DNA of 64,000 nucleotides from Paenibacillus sp. Marseille-Q4541 (GCF_018310695.1 NZ_JAGXCY010000002.1:310001-374000); one strand, 5' to 3'; positions 16,886-26,964 are shown, counted from the first letter of the stretch. Numbers and translations: made by a program. The notes: a model not told the origin generated them from the sequence alone.

Positions 16886-18961
16886 ATGAATTATACGAAA
16901 AATGTAACCAAGCGATTAATTGAATATGCTCTTAAATCTAAAGGTACATTCGTTGCAGCACTGATCATGTTATCCATAGGAGTTGCAGCAGATCTAGCCG
17001 GACCCTTCATTGCGAAAAATATGATTGACAATCACGTTCTCGCGATCGAAAAACCTTACTTCGAGTCACAGGCTAGTGATGAAGCTGTACAGTATAAGGA
17101 CACATATTATAAACGTTATGACCGATTTAGTGAAGGTGAAACAAAAGGAGAAGAAATTCGCATATTACAAAGCGGCCGTTCTTTTTATTTCGTAAATGAT
17201 CCGGTCACTATTGAAGGTGGAGATCGTACCTATGAGAACGGTATTCTCACGGTGACACGTGGAGATCAGACCGCTGCGTATGAAGCAACTCCCCTGTCTG
17301 TAGACGAGATCTTTGCTTTCTACAAACCGGAGCTACCAGGAATTTATAAACTGATTGCAATTTATTTTGTATTTTTGCTTATTGCTATCATTATGGAGTT
17401 TGGGAAAACTTACTGGCTGCAATCCTCTGCGAATAAAGTTATTCAACGACTTCGAAGAGATGTATACGCCCACATACAAACACTGCCTGTTCATTATTTT
17501 GATAATTTGCCTGCTGGTAAAGTGGTTTCTCGAATTACGAATGATACAGAAGCAGTTAAAGACTTGTTTGTAGCCGTACTATCCAATTTCTTCTCAGGGA
17601 TCATTACGATGGTCGGAGTTTACATTGCACTCTTCATCCTTGATGTAAAGCTTGGCTTAATTTCATTGTTTGTTGTTCCGCTTCTTGTTCTGTGGGTGGT
17701 AATCTATCGAAAAATTGCAACTCGTTATAATACCATCATTCGTTCCAGACTGAGCGAAATTAATGCCATGATTAATGAATCCATTCAGGGGATGTCCATC
17801 ATTCGAGTGTTTCGTCGTCAGAAGAAAACTTATGATGAGTTTGAGGCATTGAACGAAGACTACATGAAACATCAGAATAAAATGCTGAATCTAAATGCAT
17901 TCACTTCTCATAACCTTGTAACTGTACTTCGTAACCTGGCGTTTGCCATCATTCTTCTCTATTTCGGCGCAAGTTCGATCGATGGATCCAGCATCATCTC
18001 TCTCGGTGTACTCTATGCGTTTGTTGACGTACTCGGCCGTTTGTTCCAACCCGTTACAGGTATGGTAAACCAGCTAGCGAACCTAGATTCCTCCATGGTA
18101 TCTGCCGGACGTGTCTTTGAACTAATGGATCAGACAGGGGAAAAAGTAACAGACGGTTCCATGCCTAGGTATCTGGGGAACGTTGAATTTAAGGATGTCT
18201 CGTTTGCTTATAACAAAGATTACGTACTCAAAAATATTTCTTTTGAAGCGAAGCAAGGTGAAACCGTAGCTCTTGTAGGTCATACGGGCTCAGGAAAAAG
18301 TTCTATTATTAATCTGCTATTCCGTTTCTACGACCCGCAGAAAGGTACCATCACGATTGACGGTCAAGAGGTAAAAGGCTTGCCGAAACAATGGATCCGT
18401 GAACATATGGGAATTGTGCTACAAGATCCTTATCTTTTCACTGGAACAATTGCATCGAATGTCAGTCTGAATGATAACAAAATTTCGCGCGAAACGATCG
18501 AAAAGGCGCTGTGTGATGTCGGTGCAGAACAGTTGCTCTCTCATCTACCCCAAGGTTTTGACGAACCTGTCGTTGAAAAAGGAAGTACTTTGTCCGCTGG
18601 GCAACGTCAGCTAATTTCTTTTGCAAGAGCTTTAGCTTATGATCCCGCGATTCTGATTCTTGATGAAGCGACAGCGAATATTGATACGGAAACAGAATCG
18701 ATTATCCAAAGTGCGCTCGAGGTTCTTAAAAAAGGAAGAACGACTTTTATCATTGCCCATCGCCTCTCCACCATTCGCAGTGCCGATCAGATCTTGGTTC
18801 TTCATAAAGGACAGATTGTGGAACGTGGAAATCATGATGAATTGATGGCTATCGGCGGAAGATATCACCAAATGTATCAACTTCAACAAGGGAATACGCC
18901 TGCAGCTCAGGAAAGTTCAGACAGATTAACGAATCCCGTAGGCGTCCAAGCGGCAACCTAA
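16886..18961 (+). CDS. Heterodimeric ABC exporter subunit, BmrD/YheH type
   Basis: Second half of the exporter, 691 residues. Between the first two membrane helices is a large extra insert (about residues 45-150), a feature of YheH/BmrD subunits. The ATPase has Walker A GHTGSGKSS, a changed signature LSAGQ and an intact catalytic LDEATANID. It thus supplies the catalytic Glu and the non-canonical signature, complementing the first subunit. AAGGAGGTG precedes the ATG. A large terminator follows directly. Substrate is probably hydrophobic drugs, from family knowledge. Confidence 0.91.
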   Translation: MNYTKNVTKRLIEYALKSKGTFVAALIMLSIGVAADLAGPFIAKNMIDNHVLAIEKPYFESQASDEAVQYKDTYYKRYDRFSEGETKGEEIRILQSGRSFYFVNDPVTIEGGDRTYENGILTVTRGDQTAAYEATPLSVDEIFAFYKPELPGIYKLIAIYFVFLLIAIIMEFGKTYWLQSSANKVIQRLRRDVYAHIQTLPVHYFDNLPAGKVVSRITNDTEAVKDLFVAVLSNFFSGIITMVGVYIALFILDVKLGLISLFVVPLLVLWVVIYRKIATRYNTIIRSRLSEINAMINESIQGMSIIRVFRRQKKTYDEFEALNEDYMKHQNKMLNLNAFTSHNLVTVLRNLAFAIILLYFGASSIDGSSIISLGVLYAFVDVLGRLFQPVTGMVNQLANLDSSMVSAGRVFELMDQTGEKVTDGSMPRYLGNVEFKDVSFAYNKDYVLKNISFEAKQGETVALVGHTGSGKSSIINLLFRFYDPQKGTITIDGQEVKGLPKQWIREHMGIVLQDPYLFTGTIASNVSLNDNKISRETIEKALCDVGAEQLLSHLPQGFDEPVVEKGSTLSAGQRQLISFARALAYDPAILILDEATANIDTETESIIQSALEVLKKGRTTFIIAHRLSTIRSADQILVLHKGQIVERGNHDELMAIGGRYHQMYQLQQGNTPAAQESSDRLTNPVGVQAAT

Positions 18962-18977
18962 ATGTAATCCACCATCT

Positions 18978-19046
18978 AAAAAACCCTTTTGCAAAATCGG
19001 CATGCCCATCAGTTCGGGCACACTCCATTTTGCAAGAGGGTTTTTT
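18978..19046. terminator. Long bidirectional terminator
   Basis: AAAAAACCCTTTTGCAAAAT pairs with ATTTTGCAAGAGGGTTTTTT; an inner GCCC/GGGC stem lies in the loop. It separates the exporter (+) from the YdcF gene (-). Confidence 0.88.
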
Positions 19047-19065
19047 GCCATTCTTTTAGAAAGTC

Positions 19066-19698
19066 CTAACGAAAGAAATGAATACATCTATAGCCTATGA
19101 GCAGGAAAGTCTCACGCAGGAGAAAAGGAAACTTGGTGCTAAGACTCACGTATTTTGAAGAACGGGTAGGTGAAGTCACTACATTCATCCCCATATTTTT
19201 CCCGATCACAATAGCTCTCCTCATATGAAGCGGATCACTAACAAGGGTGTAGGTGGTAAATCCTTTTTGATCTCCTATTCTAAGAGCTTCCTTCAGGTTC
19301 TGCTCTGTAATTCGAGAAGAGGTTTCCACAAAAATATGTGATTCAGGAACACCTTGTACCATTGCATACTGCTTGCCAACTTCTGACTCTGACAATCGAT
19401 CTTCTGGCGATCTTCCACCGGTAAAGATAATTACATCTACGTCCCCAGAAAGGTAGAGCTTAATAGCATGATCAATACGTGCCTGAAATACAGGCGAAGG
19501 GATATCATCACGAACTGCAGCACCAAGAACGATCGCAGCATCGGTATGTATGTCCTCCGTTTTCTCGGCATATTGTGTAATTTCTGTCATGGTATACAGC
19601 ATCCATAATGCTATCAAGATCAAAAGCACTATAATCGATTTAAACCAGCGTTTATTTCCGCCTCTACCTAGTGATGTCACCTGCGCGATCTTCTTCAT
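19066..19698 (-). CDS. YdcF/SanA family (DUF218) envelope protein
   Basis: Membrane-anchored DUF218 protein of 210 residues. One N-terminal helix (SIIVLLILIALWMLYTM, about 22-38) is followed by the DUF218 core. This has AAIVLGAAVRDDIPSPVFQARIDHAIKLY, the FTGGR turn, SEVGKQYAMVQGVP, and the SDPLHMRRAI motif that includes the conserved His. Relatives affect cell envelope integrity, but their chemistry is not settled. The start overlaps the upstream gene by 35 nt; the ribosome site is weak, so a later start is possible although no better codon was found. Confidence 0.82.
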   Translation of the reverse strand: MKKIAQVTSLGRGGNKRWFKSIIVLLILIALWMLYTMTEITQYAEKTEDIHTDAAIVLGAAVRDDIPSPVFQARIDHAIKLYLSGDVDVIIFTGGRSPEDRLSESEVGKQYAMVQGVPESHIFVETSSRITEQNLKEALRIGDQKGFTTYTLVSDPLHMRRAIVIGKNMGMNVVTSPTRSSKYVSLSTKFPFLLRETFLLIGYRCIHFFR

Positions 19699-20167
19699 AG
19701 GCTTCTTGATCCATTTCCTCGTCTAGTTCAAGCTGATTAATCAAAATCTGTGTATAATACAGCAATTTATGTTCCAGTTTCTGAGCTTGATCTTTAAATT
19801 CAATCAGCTCCTCAATCATTTGAGAACGTCCTTCAAGCGTAAAAGTTTCCAAAATCCGTTCTTTAAAATAATCATGCACGATATAATTTCGTTTTTTCCA
19901 TATATTATTTAACAGCATACTTTCCTCTTCTGAGAAATCGAAATTGTGCTGAATTTCATGGACTAGCTGTCCTAGTGAGCTGCTTAATTTTTTATAATAT
20001 AGGTTCGTAAGTTCTTCTTCCGGGCTGATCTTTCCTTGCGTCAGCTTCATTAGCACCAGCAAATTGACGAGTTGTTGTTCTAAAGCTTGTGAGTAGTATA
20101 CCGCCAATCCGTAATATGAGAACAATTCTTTGGAATGTTCACTATCCAGTAGCCGATGCTCTTGCAT
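19664..20167 (-). CDS. Hypothetical protein with a HEPN-like RX4H motif
   Basis: 167 residues, soluble and strongly helical, with AAGGAG 9 nt before the ATG. I do not recognise a named family. Near residue 89 is WKKRNYIVHDYF, which fits the RX4-6H signature of HEPN domains, including the polar residue after Arg. A long helix with acidic end (EFKDQAQKLEHKLLYYTQILINQLELDEEMDQE) follows. It overlaps the YdcF gene by 35 nt, suggesting co-expression. HEPN function (RNase, toxin or non-catalytic) is a guess from one motif. Confidence 0.7.
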   Translation of the reverse strand: MQEHRLLDSEHSKELFSYYGLAVYYSQALEQQLVNLLVLMKLTQGKISPEEELTNLYYKKLSSSLGQLVHEIQHNFDFSEEESMLLNNIWKKRNYIVHDYFKERILETFTLEGRSQMIEELIEFKDQAQKLEHKLLYYTQILINQLELDEEMDQEAYEEDRAGDITR

Positions 20168-20249
20168 AACATGTCTCTCCTTTATACTTTCTTATGCTTA
20201 TGTTACAAGGAAAGTTGTGGAAAGATCAACCAAAATCTGATCATTTTTA

Positions 20250-22016
20250 TTAAATTTCGTTCTTTTTCTGAATTGGGATAATGATGGTAATGTTGGTTCC
20301 AATACCTAATCTACTGTAAATCGCCACTCCGAATTCCTCACCAAAGGATAACTGAATACGTTCATGAACATTAAAAATCCCGTAACCTTTTTGATCGTCC
20401 CCGTCTTTTTCTAGCAATGATTCAGCATACTGTGTTTTCATCCCAATCCCATCATCGATGATCTGAAATACCACTTTATCATCCATCTGTTCACCAATCA
20501 CTCGGATATAGATGCGATCCCCACACCAAGCATGTTCCAATGCATTTTCAATAAACGGCTGTAAAATAAGTTTGATCGTTTCATACCGCAATATGTCAGG
20601 ATCAATATCAAAATCAACTTCCATCCGATCTCCATATTTCACCTTTTGAATATCAAGATAGGCTTTCACCTGCTCAAGCTCTTTGTAAATGGAAATTATG
20701 GTCTGACCGTCATTTAGAGTAAGCCGATAAAATTTGGCAAGATTCATGATCATTTCATGTTGCTGCTCCACTCTTCCAAACTTAGCTAAACGACTGATGG
20801 ATGACAGCGTGTTGTATAGGAAATGAGGATTGATCTGGGCTTGAAGAGATTCGAGTTCTGCCTGCTTCTTCTTTAGATTTGTCTCATATACTTCTTCGAT
20901 CAAATGTTCTGTCTGCGCTCCCATTTTGTTGAGTGCATCCGCAATTAATGTAAATTCATCCGTACCTTTATAATGAATTCGTTTATGATAATCCCCCTGC
21001 TGAAACATGACTAGGACCGAGATAAGCTTACTGAATCTTTTTGAAATATAGCGAGATAAGTAGCTGGCAACTGCACTGATTAGTAGTACAAATAAAAGGC
21101 AGATCAGCAGTGTAATCTGAGTAACTTTTTGTACCCCTTTTTCCAAAATATCCTGTGGTACATAAGCTGTAATGGTCCAATCAAGCTCTGGTATCTTCTC
21201 ATGGATGACGAGCTGATTAGACGTGCTTCCATTATGCATGGCCTGATGTTCCACGGAATCCAGATCGCCTGTAGAGTACATTTTAGTACCATTCTGATTA
21301 ATGACTTGGATCAAGCTTCCAGGCCCGATTTTGTTATAGTCCATGCTCTCGAACAGTTCAGATAAATATACACTTCCTCTCATAAAACCAATCTCTTTCA
21401 AATCGAGAGGATCCACAGTATTCACCAACCGTCTTAACAAGGAGATCCGTTCAAATTGCTCGTCATCATCTACTTGGGTCCACTTCATGGTCTTTCCATA
21501 CTGTTCCGGCGGAAAACTTTTATACCAATTTTCAAATTGAATCCGGTTAATATGATAAACATCAAAATACTTATCTTTCACCCGCAGTAAATCCACATCA
21601 CCTGAATCGTAATAAATTTCCGGCAAATTCGTATCACGTAAATAGATGGACAACCATAGTTTCTGATTCGTAGATTCAACAGCTTGTCTGAATTTAGGAA
21701 GAAGAATAGTTGATGTTGTTTCGTAACTAATCCATCCTTCTTCCAGTCTCATGAGATTCAGTGCAAGAGTCTCATCGTAATAAAGCATATCCGAAATTCT
21801 TTCCGTATCCCTTAATTTATAACTTACATTATCTCTCATTTGAGCAAGTGTGCCATGCAGATTCGTTACTGTTTGTGTTCTCATAGAATCTACTAGAATG
21901 GAGTTTGCCGTGTATGCTAAAATCACAACAGGAAGGATGATTAGTATTAGATAGGAAATAAATAATTTCCAGCCAAACGGAAGAAACTTTGACCCAGGAT
22001 TCATCAGTTTATACAT
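20250..22016 (-). CDS. Sensor histidine kinase, YesM/LytS type
   Basis: Membrane sensor of a two-component system. The 588 residues run: helix near 17-40, an extracellular sensor part of about 250 residues, a second helix near 295-320, HAMP, and then a His_kinase domain with the phospho-acceptor in QAQINPHFLYNTLSSISR near 395. An ATPase domain follows, with N box FIENALEHAW and DDGIGM. The ATG at 22016 follows GAGG by 7 nt. It lies 19 nt downstream of the response regulator gene. The probable signal is a carbohydrate handled by the ABC importer next door. Confidence 0.92.
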   Translation of the reverse strand: MYKLMNPGSKFLPFGWKLFISYLILIILPVVILAYTANSILVDSMRTQTVTNLHGTLAQMRDNVSYKLRDTERISDMLYYDETLALNLMRLEEGWISYETTSTILLPKFRQAVESTNQKLWLSIYLRDTNLPEIYYDSGDVDLLRVKDKYFDVYHINRIQFENWYKSFPPEQYGKTMKWTQVDDDEQFERISLLRRLVNTVDPLDLKEIGFMRGSVYLSELFESMDYNKIGPGSLIQVINQNGTKMYSTGDLDSVEHQAMHNGSTSNQLVIHEKIPELDWTITAYVPQDILEKGVQKVTQITLLICLLFVLLISAVASYLSRYISKRFSKLISVLVMFQQGDYHKRIHYKGTDEFTLIADALNKMGAQTEHLIEEVYETNLKKKQAELESLQAQINPHFLYNTLSSISRLAKFGRVEQQHEMIMNLAKFYRLTLNDGQTIISIYKELEQVKAYLDIQKVKYGDRMEVDFDIDPDILRYETIKLILQPFIENALEHAWCGDRIYIRVIGEQMDDKVVFQIIDDGIGMKTQYAESLLEKDGDDQKGYGIFNVHERIQLSFGEEFGVAIYSRLGIGTNITIIIPIQKKNEI

Positions 22017-22035
22017 TAGCAAGCCTCATTCTTCT

Positions 22036-23202
22036 TTATGCTTTTCTACGATATTCGATAGGCGTCATACCATACGTTTCTTTAAATTGTCTGCTAAAAT
22101 AAGGCATATACCGGTATCCTACCCGGTCTGCTACCTCATACACTTTTATTTTCGGATCTTGCAATAACGTCCTCGCCTTCTCCATACGAAGAGCAATAAT
22201 ATATTCATTGTAACTTTTCCCCGTCTCCTCTTTGAAAATAGCGCCCAGATAATTGGGTGAAAAGGACAACTCATCTGCTACTTCGCGGAGCGTCACATTT
22301 AAATGTAGATGCTCCTCCATATATTGAATAACCTGACCAATAACCTTGGCATGTTTCTTCTGCTTGAATCTTGGATGATTATCCATATCAAATAAATTTA
22401 ATAAGTGTTCCGCCAGCCAGCAGATGAGTCCACTTTTAGAATGATGGCTTTTGATCTGCTCTACTTCCATTTCACTGAGTGGGATAAAACCTACCGGGTA
22501 ATTTAGATGCGTACTCACATAATTATCAATACGAATAAGCAAATATAGGACAATGAAGTGGAGTTGGGACTTCCTATTATCATTTCGAACGGCACTTAAC
22601 AAATCTTCCATCTCTTGAAGCACCATAACTCGATCACCAGCAAGCAGACAGGACACCAACCGATCCAGAGGTTTATCAAGAATAAGCGCCTTTGCATCTG
22701 CTGTCATACGGTATATATCAGGATGTTGTTCATTTATATGAGCGGAGCGTTTTCCAATTAGATGATATTCGATTGATTTAATCGCTGCCTGACTGAAAGC
22801 AAAGTCAAATTCGTCACACAAGTGTTTCTCGTTTAACTCATTCGTTATTTTTTGAAGTACGGTAATAAGTTCGTGATCATCCATAGGCTTGAGAACATAA
22901 CTGTAGGCTTGTAATGACAAAGCTTCCTTTACATAGGCAAAGTCTTGGTAGCCGCTTACAAAAATCAATTTCAAATCTGGATGGAGATGAAGTGCCTTAC
23001 GTGCAAGCTCCATTCCAGACATCCCAGGCATATGTACATCTGTTACTAAAATATCGACATGTCTATTCTCGAAAACTTCCATGGCCTCAAACCCATTATT
23101 TACGGTTCCAGTAACTTCAAGCCCTAAATCTGTCCATGGGATAAACTGACACATTCCTTCCAGATCCAAAATTTCATCGTCCGCAATTAGTACCTGATAC
23201 AT
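22036..23202 (-). CDS. Response regulator with AraC-type DNA-binding domain, YesN type
   Basis: Receiver domain at 1-120 (MYQVLIADDEILDLEG, phospho-acceptor Asp in DILVTDVHMPGMSG near 55, Lys in YVLKPMDD), a long middle part, and a C-terminal AraC double helix-turn-helix (VTLREVADELSFSPNYLGAIFKEETG and KVYEVADRVGYRYMPYFSRQFKETYG). The ATG at 23202 follows AAGGGAG by 7 nt; the longer open frame upstream runs through the terminator hairpin. It likely activates the sugar importer operon upstream of it. Confidence 0.92.
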   Translation of the reverse strand: MYQVLIADDEILDLEGMCQFIPWTDLGLEVTGTVNNGFEAMEVFENRHVDILVTDVHMPGMSGMELARKALHLHPDLKLIFVSGYQDFAYVKEALSLQAYSYVLKPMDDHELITVLQKITNELNEKHLCDEFDFAFSQAAIKSIEYHLIGKRSAHINEQHPDIYRMTADAKALILDKPLDRLVSCLLAGDRVMVLQEMEDLLSAVRNDNRKSQLHFIVLYLLIRIDNYVSTHLNYPVGFIPLSEMEVEQIKSHHSKSGLICWLAEHLLNLFDMDNHPRFKQKKHAKVIGQVIQYMEEHLHLNVTLREVADELSFSPNYLGAIFKEETGKSYNEYIIALRMEKARTLLQDPKIKVYEVADRVGYRYMPYFSRQFKETYGMTPIEYRRKA

Positions 23203-23240
23203 AGAGTCACTCCCTTGCCTAGAATTCATAACGAACAAAT

Positions 23241-23286
23241 GATAAACGCATTGCACCGTTCTTGAGCAGAGCGGTGCGCGTTTATC
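23241..23286 (-). terminator. Hairpin between binding-protein gene and response regulator gene
   Basis: GATAAACGC and GCACCG arms pair with CGGTGC and GTTTATC partners. The tail on the minus strand (TTTATCATTTG) is a poor T run, so it may be only a partial terminator or a stabilising 3' hairpin. Confidence 0.6.
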
Positions 23287-23330
23287 ATTATTATACTTCA
23301 CTGAGTGTGATCAGAGAGACTTAAATTAAA

Positions 23331-24992
23331 TTAGTTACCAGCAATTTTCGCAATATTTTCTTGCCATTTTTGTGTTTTGAAAGCAAGCAATTTGTCATAA
23401 CCAACTGCTACTGCTTTTTCCTGAGCACTATCAAGGATCGACAATACTTCTTCATCACTCTTCGCATAAAGTGCTTTTGCTCTTGCTTCAGAGAAGATTT
23501 CATTAATTTGCTGTTGAATAATACCTTCTTCTGATTCAGGCATAGCTGTAAGATTGATGTATTCCGTTGCGTCAAACTGTGTTTTCCAAGTTATTTCGGA
23601 TTGATATTTTGTCTCCCAGTTTTGCTCATCAGCTGGAAGCGTTTTTTCGAATTTCATTTTAGCGTTATCAACAAATACCGTGTTACCATTCCATTGAAGG
23701 TTAACTGTTGCATCCATCATTTTGTTACGTCCTTCAATATCCGTTACGTAAGCATCTGTGAATTTTGGAGAACCGTCTTCATCTGTTCCATCCCAGTACT
23801 TACCTTCAGGTCCCCACATGATGTTACGTTGACCTTCTGGTGATGTGTACCAGTCGAGGAAAGCAAAGATTTTTTCTGGATCTTTTGCACTTTTCGTAAT
23901 AACACTAACGTTCCAACCAAGACTGTTATACGTACCCGCCCAAATCTTGTTTTTGTCCAGACCTTCTTTGTGTACAGGCCAGATCATAAAGTATCCGTCA
24001 TTTGGATCTTTCTTTTTCAGTTCAAGGTCACCTACGGCACCATATTCAGTCGGGCTTGCACCCGCCGCTACGGCAACACGTCCTGTGTAAACTTTTTCTT
24101 TGATTTGATCTTTTGTTTGAGTAAGTGCATCTTGTGCCATCAATTTCTCGCGGAACAATTTGCTTACATACTGAGTCGACTCTCTGAATACAGGATCAAG
24201 GAAAATGGAAGTAAGCTGGTTATCTTTTGGCACAGCTCTTTCCTTAACGAACACGGGAGGATGATCTTCACCAAAAGAACCGTAAAGTACATCAAGACCT
24301 TGTCCATCTACTGCGAGATCCGGTTCAAATGGAACCACATTTGGATACTTCGCTTTTACTTTTGTAAGGTAGTTATACAAGTCTTCTGTTGTTTCCAGAG
24401 CTGGTTCACCGAGCTCAGTGTACATCTTTTTGTTAACCAAATATCCTGCATTACCATTAGGCTGAGAAGTATACCAGTTCGGGAATTGATATAGTTTACC
24501 GTCGCTAGAGCGGAGCATATTGAGTGTTTCTTCTCCAGCCCATTCTTTCAGGTTTGGATATTTATCAAGATAATCATCGAATGGGACTAGAGCTCCCGCT
24601 TCACGTAAACGTTCTACATCAGCATTACGATCCATCCAGATTACGTCTGGAAGTTCTGAAGAAGCAATCATAGTGTTCAGCTTCTGGGCTGCATTACCAC
24701 CCGAGTTGATTGCGGAAATATCTACTTTTTTATTCTCTTTAATCCATTTACTTGCTTCATCGCCACCCCACTGTGGCATTGTGTACCAATCATAATGACC
24801 GTAGAAAGAGAAACTCAAATCTTCTTTACCCAGTTCAAAAGCAGTAGATTCTGCATTTTCTTTTGGTGCTGGATCTGGTTCTGGTGTTGCAGTCGTTCCC
24901 CCGTTACTGCTTGAACAACCTGCAATACCAATTGCTGAAGCGAGCAGTGCAACCAGCAAGGTGCTAGTTCCCTTGTTTTTTCTTTTCCACAT
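23331..24992 (-). CDS. Carbohydrate ABC transporter substrate-binding lipoprotein (LplA-like)
   Basis: Binding protein of a sugar importer (SBP family 1). The lipoprotein signal ends in the lipobox GIAGC near residue 26, followed by a low-complexity linker (SSSNGGTTATPEPDPAPKE). The mature domain has the LplA/YtcQ features, with WMDRNADVERLREAGALVPFDDYLDKYPNL and AFLDWYTSPEGQ. The ATG at 24992 follows GGGGAGGG by 9 nt; the open frame continues upstream without a ribosome site. Length 553. Last of three transport genes; oligosaccharides from plant or wall polymers are likely ligands. Confidence 0.9.
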   Translation of the reverse strand: MWKRKNKGTSTLLVALLASAIGIAGCSSSNGGTTATPEPDPAPKENAESTAFELGKEDLSFSFYGHYDWYTMPQWGGDEASKWIKENKKVDISAINSGGNAAQKLNTMIASSELPDVIWMDRNADVERLREAGALVPFDDYLDKYPNLKEWAGEETLNMLRSSDGKLYQFPNWYTSQPNGNAGYLVNKKMYTELGEPALETTEDLYNYLTKVKAKYPNVVPFEPDLAVDGQGLDVLYGSFGEDHPPVFVKERAVPKDNQLTSIFLDPVFRESTQYVSKLFREKLMAQDALTQTKDQIKEKVYTGRVAVAAGASPTEYGAVGDLELKKKDPNDGYFMIWPVHKEGLDKNKIWAGTYNSLGWNVSVITKSAKDPEKIFAFLDWYTSPEGQRNIMWGPEGKYWDGTDEDGSPKFTDAYVTDIEGRNKMMDATVNLQWNGNTVFVDNAKMKFEKTLPADEQNWETKYQSEITWKTQFDATEYINLTAMPESEEGIIQQQINEIFSEARAKALYAKSDEEVLSILDSAQEKAVAVGYDKLLAFKTQKWQENIAKIAGN

Positions 24993-25064
24993 CTTTGTAA
25001 ACCCTCCCCTTAATATATGCCTGGCAAAACAATCTATGGTCCAAAGCCAAAGGGCTTTAAACAC

Positions 25065-25961
25065 CTACTCTTTAAGAGATCCAACAAGTACACCTTTTAC
25101 AAAATATTTTTGTACAAAAGGGTATACCGCAATGATCGGAAGTGTTGCAACCATCATCGTTGCCATGGATAACGACTTCGTTGTAACGCTTTGCATACGA
25201 GACATACGGGCTTGTGCAGCTGAATCCAGCTGAGACATCTGCTCACTCATGATGTTGGAGTTCAAAATCTGCTGCAACATGGATTGAATCGGCAATAGTT
25301 TTTCATTATTAATGTAGATACTCGGTAAAAACCACTCATTCCAGTGGAAGATCGCAGTAAATAGTGATAATGTCGCAATAACAGGTCCAGATAGCGGAAG
25401 CACGATACGGAAGAAGGTCCTAAAATGGCCACATCCATCAATTTGTGCTGACTCCATCAATCCATCTGGAAGTCCACGGAAGAAGGTCCGGAAAATAATC
25501 ATGTTCCATACACTAATTAAAGTTGGAATGATAAATACCCAGAATGAATCCATAAGTCCGAGACTACGTACCACTAGAAACGAAGGAATCAAACCACCAC
25601 TGAAGTACATCGTTACGATAAAAAAGACCATATAAAATTTCTTGCCTATTAGATCCTGCTTGGACATCGCAAAAGCGAGCATAGCAGTAAGTAAAACCGA
25701 TAAAAGAGTTCCTATAACCGTTCTCATAATAGATATGTAAAACCCATTTAATATTCTGCTATCTTGGAATACAATGCTATAGTTTTCCAAAGTCCATTCC
25801 CGAGGCCAAAAAGTTACGCCTCCCAGAGCAGTATCCATCCCTTGATTAAATGAGACCACCAGAGCATTCCAGAAAGGATAGAATGTGGAGAACCCAAGTA
25901 AAATGAGAAGGGTGTAGATAATAAACATCATTATTCGATCATTCACACTGCGGTGTTTCAT
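25065..25961 (-). CDS. Carbohydrate ABC transporter permease (LplC/YtcP-like)
   Basis: 298 residues with about six membrane helices, starting near residue 14. The ATPase-contact motif ESAQIDGCGHFRTFFRIVLPLSGP lies near residue 187-210. AAGGAGG stands 7 nt before the ATG. It is preceded by the LplB-like permease gene and followed by the binding-protein gene. No ATPase gene is present here, which is usual for this group: a shared MsmX-type ATPase encoded elsewhere is expected to power it. Confidence 0.92.
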   Translation of the reverse strand: MKHRSVNDRIMMFIIYTLLILLGFSTFYPFWNALVVSFNQGMDTALGGVTFWPREWTLENYSIVFQDSRILNGFYISIMRTVIGTLLSVLLTAMLAFAMSKQDLIGKKFYMVFFIVTMYFSGGLIPSFLVVRSLGLMDSFWVFIIPTLISVWNMIIFRTFFRGLPDGLMESAQIDGCGHFRTFFRIVLPLSGPVIATLSLFTAIFHWNEWFLPSIYINNEKLLPIQSMLQQILNSNIMSEQMSQLDSAAQARMSRMQSVTTKSLSMATMMVATLPIIAVYPFVQKYFVKGVLVGSLKE

Positions 25962-26007
25962 CTAGCTGACCTCCTTGTATGGCACACACCTTGTCCAATT
26001 ACCAATC

Positions 26008-26964
26008 CTACCATAAGCTGTTCCCCGATCTACGTGCGACATAGTTGGCTACCGTAAGAAGCGTTACACTAATGACCGCCTTAAAAAGACCGGCTGCTGT
26101 AGCATAGGAGAAGCGTTGATTTTCGATCCCGATCCGGTAAACATAGGTGTCAATAACATCGGAAACCTCTCGGAGTACTGGGTTAGAACCAAGTAGCAAG
26201 ATGTCTTCAAATCCAGCATTTAACAAGTTACCAATCGCCAAAATAAAGAAAATAACGATAACAGGCATGATGGAAGGAATCGTAATAAATGAAATTTGTT
26301 TTAAACGGCTTGCGCCATCCATCTCAGCTGCTTCATACAGACTAGGGTTAATACCCGCTATGGCTGCCAAATATACGATAGAGTTAAACCCAATTTCTTT
26401 CCATACATTGGTACTTACTAGAATCGTCCAGAAATATTCAGCTCTACCTAGGAATCCAATCGGTTCATCGATTAAATGAAGCGACTGCAAAAGAATGTTT
26501 AAACTTCCGTTATCTGTCGAGAGAATTGACATCGCAAAACCTGCGACAATAACCCAAGACAAAAAGTGTGGTAAATAACTGATCGTCTGAATGACCCGTT
26601 TAAAAGCCATCAGTCTAACTTCATTTAGCATCAGTGCTAAAATTATTGGGGCAGGAAAACCTACGATTAATTTCAATGCACTGATGACCAGCGTATTCCT
26701 CATAATGGTCCAAAATTCTGGTGCATTAAAGAACATTTCAAAATGTTTAAATCCTACCCATGGGCTTGCCCAAAAACCATCAAAGATGCTGTAATCCTGA
26801 AAAGCCATAAGTACGCCATACATCGGAATATAGCTAAATATGAATACAAGAATCAGTGCCGGGATCACCATGAGCTGGAGCTCCCATTGTTTTAATAATC
26901 GAACCGCTAGACCTCTTGGTTTTCTGCGTTCCGCCACTCTAGTATCCGTAGAGATCTGTGACAT
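26008..26964 (-). CDS. Carbohydrate ABC transporter permease (LplB/YteP-like)
   Basis: 318 residues with a cytoplasmic N-terminus and about six helices beginning near residue 33 (LMVIPALILVFIFSYIPMYGVLMAF). The motif EAAEMDGASRLKQISFITIPSIMP near 213-236 is the ATPase-contact loop of MalF-type permeases. GAGGAGGGG precedes the ATG. It is the first gene of the importer operon, and its upstream region holds a cre-like site and a separate perfect inverted repeat. Confidence 0.92.
   Translation of the reverse strand: MSQISTDTRVAERRKPRGLAVRLLKQWELQLMVIPALILVFIFSYIPMYGVLMAFQDYSIFDGFWASPWVGFKHFEMFFNAPEFWTIMRNTLVISALKLIVGFPAPIILALMLNEVRLMAFKRVIQTISYLPHFLSWVIVAGFAMSILSTDNGSLNILLQSLHLIDEPIGFLGRAEYFWTILVSTNVWKEIGFNSIVYLAAIAGINPSLYEAAEMDGASRLKQISFITIPSIMPVIVIFFILAIGNLLNAGFEDILLLGSNPVLREVSDVIDTYVYRIGIENQRFSYATAAGLFKAVISVTLLTVANYVARRSGNSLW

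Noticed and set aside
23970-24494. 174-codon plus-strand frame inside the sugar-binding lipoprotein gene.
   Set aside because: Antisense shadow of a clear gene; no ribosome site.
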